Assembly (NCBI GenBank): GCA_947096075.1
Contig: CAMUQE010000020.1
Span: 1-18,961 of the forward strand
Source: Veillonella parvula
Lineage (GTDB): Bacteria; Bacillota; Negativicutes; Veillonellales; Veillonellaceae
Length of the DNA stretch: 18,961 nt
Reading direction: 5' to 3'
Numbering within the stretch: position 1 is the stretch's first letter; every line of letters begins with the position of its first letter. The notes under the pieces were generated by a model. It made no database searches. It saw only the letters and a program-made list of their open reading frames with translations, and was not told where the DNA came from. Of the stretch, positions 14,889-18,961 are shown in pieces. Both the position numbers and the translations under genes were made by a program.

Positions 14889-15884
14889 ATGGCATCTAGT
14901 AATGAACGAAAATTATTTCGTGTATCAGTGATTTGTATCTTAATCATCGCCGTTATTATGAGCATGATTATATCTCTTATTTGGGGATCAACACCCGTAT
15001 CATTAGCTGAGATTTGGCATACATTATGGTCTAGTGAGCTAACTGACACATCTTCACAAATTATTTGGAATATTCGATTGCCTCGCAATATTGTAGCTGC
15101 GTTAGTGGGGGCTTGTCTAGCTGTATCTGGTGCAATTTTGCAAGCAGTTATGAAAAATCCTCTAGCAGATCCACAGATTGTAGGGGTATCCTCTGGTGCA
15201 GGGCTGGCTGGTGTTATCATATTTATTTTATTCCCTGGGTATGATCATATAGTTCCGTTGGTAGCCTTTTTAGGTGCTATGGCTGCAGCACTCATGGTGT
15301 ATGCACTAGCATGGAAAAATGGAGTGCGACCTAGTCGTATTATCTTAGCTGGTGTTGCGGTCGCAGCCTTTTTAGGCTCAGGTATTTCAGCACTACTTGT
15401 ATTCTTCGGTGATCGTGTACAAGGGGCATTGCTTTGGATGGTAGGAGGACTCGCTGCACGCAGTTGGCCTCAGGTAGAAGTGCTGTTTCCATATGCTATA
15501 GTTGGCCTTATTTTTGCCTGTTTAGGAGCTAAACGACTTACCATTTTAAGTTTGGGTGATGAAACTGCAAAGGGATTAGGCCTTAAGGTAGAACAAACAC
15601 GGTTTATTATGACTGCAGTGGCTGCTCTTTTAGCGGCTGGTGCTGTAAGTATAGCTGGGCTTATCGGATTTGTAGGTTTGGTTATTCCCCATATGTTACG
15701 TCTTATAATCGGTAATGACTATGCATATTTACTGCCTGGATCCGCATTATTAGGCGCTCTAGTTCTTGTTGTTAGTGATACAATAGGACGTGTTATGTGG
15801 AGCCCTATAGAGGTACCAGTGGGCATTATTATGGCATTCTTTGGCGCGCCGTTCTTCTTGTATCTATTGAGGAGGGATAACTAA
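14889..15884 (+). CDS. FecCD/BtuC-type ABC transporter permease
   Basis: A 331-residue inner-membrane permease with about 10 hydrophobic helices, of the family that imports iron-siderophores, heme or cobalamin. Typical blocks are IIWNIRLPRNIVAALVGACLAVSGAILQAVMKNPLADPQIVGVSSGAGLAG, then RIILAGVAVAAFLGSGISALLVF, LLWMVGGLAARSW, LGDETAKGLGLKVEQTR and AGLIGFVGLVIPHMLRLIIGNDYAYLLPGSALLGA. A very strong ribosome site (GAGAGGGGG, 14875-14883) precedes the ATG. The stop shares one base with the start of the ATPase gene (TAATG). The binding protein is encoded convergently at 16735-17676. The substrate cannot be told from sequence alone. Confidence 0.93.
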   Translation: MASSNERKLFRVSVICILIIAVIMSMIISLIWGSTPVSLAEIWHTLWSSELTDTSSQIIWNIRLPRNIVAALVGACLAVSGAILQAVMKNPLADPQIVGVSSGAGLAGVIIFILFPGYDHIVPLVAFLGAMAAALMVYALAWKNGVRPSRIILAGVAVAAFLGSGISALLVFFGDRVQGALLWMVGGLAARSWPQVEVLFPYAIVGLIFACLGAKRLTILSLGDETAKGLGLKVEQTRFIMTAVAALLAAGAVSIAGLIGFVGLVIPHMLRLIIGNDYAYLLPGSALLGALVLVVSDTIGRVMWSPIEVPVGIIMAFFGAPFFLYLLRRDN

Positions 15885-16666
15885 TGAATACCGCTATTGA
15901 TGTAAAACAGTTATCCGTAACTCTTGGCAATCGTCATATTCTACATGACATTAATGTATCGGTTCCTATCGGTAAAATTACGACATTAATAGGGCCTAAT
16001 GGCTGTGGTAAAAGTACGCTTTTACGATCTATGATCGGATATATTCATAGCCCTCATGAATGTATTACCATATTTGATAAACCGTTACAATCATATTCTC
16101 AAAATAATCTGGCACGGCAAATGGCATTTTTGCCACAAGTACCGAATATGCCAAAGGATATGACTGTAGAAGAATTGGTATATTGTGGGCGGTATCCATA
16201 CCAAACATGGTGGAAAAACACGGCTAAAGAAGATCGTGAGATTGTTGACTATGCGTTACATATCACGAAAACGAATCATTTGCGAGAACAATTAATCCCA
16301 TCCCTATCTGGTGGTGAACGGCAACGCGTTTGGATTGCTATGGCGCTAGCACAGCAACCAAAATTATTAGTCTTAGACGAACCAACAACATATTTAGATA
16401 TTAATCACCAATTAGAAATTATGGAGTTATTGAAACGATTAAATAAGGAACAAGATTTAACCGTTCTCATGGTACTTCACGAACTAACACAGGCGGTTCA
16501 ATATTCACATTATATGGCTGTTATAAAAGAAGGCCATTTAGTAGCATCAGGAGAGACAAGTAAAATTATATCGGATGAGTTGTTTAGAGATGTATTCTCT
16601 GTAGATGTACAACTTGATACATTTGATAATAAAAAATATGTGCGCGTAAAAGGATTAGTTGAGTAG
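15884..16666 (+). CDS. FepC/BtuD-type ABC transporter ATP-binding protein
   Basis: A 260-residue cytoplasmic ATPase that powers the adjacent permease. Visible motifs are Walker A GPNGCGKST (37-45), Q-loop LPQ (Gln85), signature LSGGERQRVWIAMALAQ (141-157), Walker B LLVLDEP (161-167), D-loop YLD and switch His199 in MVLHEL. AFLPQ and VEELVYCGRYPYQ, with YSHYMAVIKEGHLVASGE near the end, are typical of the siderophore/heme/cobalamin group. It overlaps the permease gene by one base, so the two are co-translated. A bidirectional terminator follows. Confidence 0.94.
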   Translation: MNTAIDVKQLSVTLGNRHILHDINVSVPIGKITTLIGPNGCGKSTLLRSMIGYIHSPHECITIFDKPLQSYSQNNLARQMAFLPQVPNMPKDMTVEELVYCGRYPYQTWWKNTAKEDREIVDYALHITKTNHLREQLIPSLSGGERQRVWIAMALAQQPKLLVLDEPTTYLDINHQLEIMELLKRLNKEQDLTVLMVLHELTQAVQYSHYMAVIKEGHLVASGETSKIISDELFRDVFSVDVQLDTFDNKKYVRVKGLVE

Positions 16667-16682
16667 CTTGATACTAATAGAA

Positions 16683-16718
16683 AAAGAGGGCATTCCCTAT
16701 TTGGGGGATGCCCTCTTT
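16683..16718. terminator. Bidirectional rho-independent terminator
   Basis: A 15-bp GC-rich stem (16683-16697 with 16704-16718, one G-T wobble) with a 6-base loop is flanked by A-rich and T-rich ends. It sits between the convergent ATPase and binding-protein genes. Confidence 0.88.
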
Positions 16719-16734
16719 CGCATGATACAATATG

Positions 16735-17676
16735 TTAGAATGTAACATTAATACCGTATGCTTCTTTAACTAAACGTGCCATAGCTTCAGGTGTTTGTAG
16801 TCCTGGGTTTAATAGGAATAGTTTAGATGGTAAGTATATTACGCGGTTATTTTGTACAGCTTTTAAATTAGCCCATGCAGGATTATCTGTCATAGCTTGT
16901 TTCATAGCTTTTGTAATTTCTTCTTCTTTACCCATTGTAACAACAAAGATAATATCAGGATTATCTGCAGTCAATGTTTCAAGAGAGTAAGGGATAGTTT
17001 TGTCCTTGGTTGTACCCTCTAGGTGGGAGGCAACAACATTTGTCATGCCTAGCTCTTTTACCATGGATGCAGTAACTGCTTCATCAGTTTCGGCAGTTAC
17101 ACCCTTTCCTGTGGCACGTAATACGGCAACACGTGCAGGCTGTTGATTCTTAACTGCATCTTTTACCTTGGTAATATTGCTTTCATAGGTAGTAATAACA
17201 GATTTAGCCTTATCTTGATGATTAGTTAACTCGCCAAGGAATGTTAACATTGGTACATTATCTTTAATACCATCGTAATCAAAAAGTACGGTTGGAATAT
17301 TATTAGCTTGTAATTGGGATTCATATTTTTTATGTTGATTTACTAAACCCAATACCACATCTGGCTTCAAGCCTAATAGTTGTTCCATGTTGATATTTGC
17401 AGTTTGACCAAGAGCGGGTAGAGCTTCTAATTCTGGGGCTAATTTATCCGTTGTATTGGCACGGCTAATGGCTTTACCATCGACAGCATAAAGCATAGAT
17501 AAAACAGAATTAGATAATACAGCAATTTTTTGTGGATCCTTTGGTACAGTATAGCTTTGACCATTAAAGGTTAACTCCTTCGTAGTAGCAGAAGAGCTGG
17601 ATGTGGTTTTACCACACCCAGCTATTGCTAGTACAACCATGACCAAAGCGAGACTACAAAGTAGTAGTTTTTTCAT
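16735..17676 (-). CDS. Substrate-binding lipoprotein of a FecCD-type ABC transporter (heme/iron/cobalamin type)
   Basis: A 313-residue periplasmic-binding-protein-like lipoprotein. Residues 1-21 are a lipoprotein signal with lipobox AIAGC (Cys21), followed by a short Ser/Thr linker. The mature part resembles the BtuF/FhuD/HmuT cluster: PQKIAVLSNSVLSMLYAVDG, LGQTANINMEQLLGLKPDVVLG, IPTVLFDYDGIKDNVPMLTFLGELTNHQDKAKSVI and NPDIIFVVTMG, ending AVQNNRVIYLPSKLFLLNPGLQTPEAMARLVKEAYG. It should deliver ligand to the permease at 14889. The ATG follows AGGAGT. It lies 51 bases downstream of the exported CbiK-like gene on the same strand with no terminator between, indicating a two-gene operon. Ligand identity is open. 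Confidence 0.9.
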   Translation of the reverse strand: MKKLLLCSLALVMVVLAIAGCGKTTSSSSATTKELTFNGQSYTVPKDPQKIAVLSNSVLSMLYAVDGKAISRANTTDKLAPELEALPALGQTANINMEQLLGLKPDVVLGLVNQHKKYESQLQANNIPTVLFDYDGIKDNVPMLTFLGELTNHQDKAKSVITTYESNITKVKDAVKNQQPARVAVLRATGKGVTAETDEAVTASMVKELGMTNVVASHLEGTTKDKTIPYSLETLTADNPDIIFVVTMGKEEEITKAMKQAMTDNPAWANLKAVQNNRVIYLPSKLFLLNPGLQTPEAMARLVKEAYGINVTF

Positions 17677-17727
17677 GATGTACTCCTATGTACGTTATAT
17701 AACGATACTAGTTAAATTATGGATTGA

Positions 17728-18717
17728 TTATTTTTGTAATGCGTCCCAAGCTTCGTTAGCACGTTCAACGAATAAGTTACGGATGTTAGGATTTTCACCT
17801 AAGCCATGGATGTAAGTGTCAACTTTGAAGCCTTCTTTTTCAAGGATGGATTTATGGGAATCTGGTTCATTACCAGCCATATCATTGTTAGCATGGTCGC
17901 CTGCAACCATCATGAATGGCATCAATGTAACGTGCTTAATACCATGTAATTTTAATTGAGGGATAACTTGTTCAAGATTTGGAGTACCTTCTACTGTGTA
18001 GATGAATACATTTTTCATACCAAGAGTATGGATACGGTCTTGAATTACAGAATAGTAAGCATTGGAAGGATCTGGAGTACCATGAGCCATGATAAGAAGA
18101 GCGTCTTCTTTGCCTAATTTAGGGAATTGAGATTGAACAGCTTTTAATGTTTCAATAACTTGGTCAGTTTGGTTTTCTTGACCCATCCAGTACATAAGAG
18201 ATGTACCAAGTGTCATTTTTTTGAAATTATCTTTGTACAAATTATATACTGCTGTATCGTAGTTGTATTCCATACCAGGAATTACATCAAGGGATGCTAA
18301 TGCAACGCGAGTGTAACCGTCTTTTTTAAGTTCAGCCAATGCTTCTTCAGGAGTTGGGTAAGTAATACCTTCTTTTTGTTGGATACGATCACGAATAATA
18401 TGGCTTGTGAAAGCTGTAATTACTTTTGTGTTTGGATGAGCTGCTTTAATAGCATCTACAGTTGCATCGATTGTTTTCGCACGAGTATCTTTATAAGTTG
18501 TACCAAAGCTCATAACAACGATAGCATCTTTGTTTTGAAGATTTTGAAGTTCTTTAGTTTCATGTGTGCGAACACCAATAGTAGATGCCTCTTTTAATGC
18601 AGGTGTAGGATCTTTTACTTCTTCATTTAATTGATATGCAGCATTAGATACAACAGGTGCACCAAAGGATACTGCAAGACCTAGAATAGCGGATGCTAAA
18701 GCTAATTGTTTTTTCAT
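17728..18717 (-). CDS. cbiK: Exported CbiK-family tetrapyrrole metal chelatase (sirohydrochlorin cobaltochelatase-like)
   Basis: A 329-residue protein with a signal peptide (residues 1-26, KK start, hydrophobic core, likely cleavage after SNA), then about 38 residues of linker and a full CbiK domain from about residue 65. Domain blocks are AIVVMSFGTTYKDTRAKTI (65-83), VIPGMEYNYD (145-154), LLIMAHGTPDPSNAYYS (207-223) and LMPFMMVAGDHANNDMAG (265-282). The metal/catalytic positions known for CbiK are all present: Glu150, His212 and His275. CbiK inserts cobalt into sirohydrochlorin at the start of anaerobic cobalamin synthesis and is normally cytoplasmic. An exported form is known in Desulfovibrio vulgaris and has been linked to heme/iron handling. 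The ATG follows AGGAGT (complement of 18724-18729). Co-transcription with the binding lipoprotein points to tetrapyrrole uptake rather than synthesis, but that is inference. Confidence 0.9.
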   Translation of the reverse strand: MKKQLALASAILGLAVSFGAPVVSNAAYQLNEEVKDPTPALKEASTIGVRTHETKELQNLQNKDAIVVMSFGTTYKDTRAKTIDATVDAIKAAHPNTKVITAFTSHIIRDRIQQKEGITYPTPEEALAELKKDGYTRVALASLDVIPGMEYNYDTAVYNLYKDNFKKMTLGTSLMYWMGQENQTDQVIETLKAVQSQFPKLGKEDALLIMAHGTPDPSNAYYSVIQDRIHTLGMKNVFIYTVEGTPNLEQVIPQLKLHGIKHVTLMPFMMVAGDHANNDMAGNEPDSHKSILEKEGFKVDTYIHGLGENPNIRNLFVERANEAWDALQK

Positions 18718-18767
18718 TTCTATACTCCTAATTTATAACTATAACTACACTAATATGCAATCATTCA

Positions 18768-18794
18768 CATAGTTCTAATATAATGAGAACTATG
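18768..18794. promoter_or_regulatory. 27-bp inverted repeat in the cbiK leader (candidate operator or RNA hairpin)
   Basis: Perfect 9-base arms CATAGTTCT (18768-18776) and AGAACTATG (18786-18794) flank a 9-base AT-rich centre. It lies about 26-52 bases downstream of the predicted transcription start. It could bind a regulator (for example of the Fur superfamily) or form a stem-loop in the message. Confidence 0.5.
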
Positions 18795-18826
18795 GATTTA
18801 TCGCATATATATATAACTTTAAATCA

Positions 18827-18855
18827 ATCGTAGCAGAGGGGCTAAGGAGTGTCAA
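18827..18855 (-). promoter_or_regulatory. Promoter of the cbiK / binding-protein operon
   Basis: On the minus strand a perfect TTGACA (18850-18855) and TACGAT (18827-18832) are separated by exactly 17 bases. Transcription would start near 18820, about 103 bases before the cbiK ATG. Spacing and the consensus -35 make this the best promoter in the window. Confidence 0.6.
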
Positions 18856-18861
18856 TAAACC

Positions 18862-18881
18862 CTATACCCCTAGAAGTATAG
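18862..18881. promoter_or_regulatory. Inverted repeat just upstream of the cbiK -35 element
   Basis: CTATAC (18862-18867) and GTATAG (18876-18881) are perfect inverted arms with an 8-base centre, ending 6 bases upstream of the -35. The position suits an activator or repressor site. No gene is seen between here and the right edge of the window. Confidence 0.3.
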
Positions 18882-18961
18882 AGAAAATAAGAAAGTATTA
18901 ATAAATTAATGTGATGAATATAGTATGATAGTACATTTTATAATTATATTCTTGTTGGTTA

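Overview
The window looks like chromosomal DNA from an AT-rich, anaerobic Negativicutes bacterium, most likely Veillonella. The basis is codon and base composition, a complete-looking anaerobic (early cobalt) corrin-ring operon, class II fructose-bisphosphate aldolase, a SpoVB-like flippase, and an exported CbiK chelatase beside a FecCD-type importer. The genus call is inference from family resemblance; no database search was possible.

Layout. Positions 1-438 (-) hold the N-terminal part of a class C26 glutamine-amidotransferase-like hydrolase that runs off the left edge. It is divergent from an AEC-family permease (659-1702, +), with a perfect 8-1-8 palindrome between them. A strong bidirectional terminator (1732-1784) separates the permease from a minus-strand block: SpoVB/MurJ-like flippase (1802-3358), fructose-bisphosphate aldolase (3362-4291) and an RluA-type pseudouridine synthase (4542-5516). 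A secreted WG-repeat protein (5741-7336, +) follows, with its own terminator.

From 7750 to 14689 (+) lies a tight cluster: yajQ, then cbiD-cbiE-cbiT-cbiF-cbiG-cbiH-cbiJ-cbiC. The cbi genes overlap or abut each other and end at a 13-bp-stem terminator. Together they encode the C-methylations, lactone opening, reduction, decarboxylation and methyl migration between cobalt-factor III/precorrin-4-level intermediates and cobyrinic acid. cbiL, cbiA, cbiB, cbiP and a cytoplasmic chelatase are not in the window.

The right end holds a split metal/tetrapyrrole uptake locus. A FecCD-type permease and its ATPase (14889-16666, +) converge on a two-gene minus-strand unit encoding a substrate-binding lipoprotein (16735-17676) and a CbiK-family chelatase with a signal peptide (17728-18717). 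That unit has a consensus-like promoter and two palindromes upstream. An exported chelatase paired with a binding protein suggests metal insertion into, or removal from, a tetrapyrrole outside the cytoplasm coupled to import. This is the most interesting system in the window.

Other points of interest are a 106-nt cbiG/cbiH coding overlap, a yajQ leader with mutually exclusive pairings next to the ribosome binding site, a probably leaderless rluA-type gene, and the lack of any recognisable B12 riboswitch near either cobalt-related locus.
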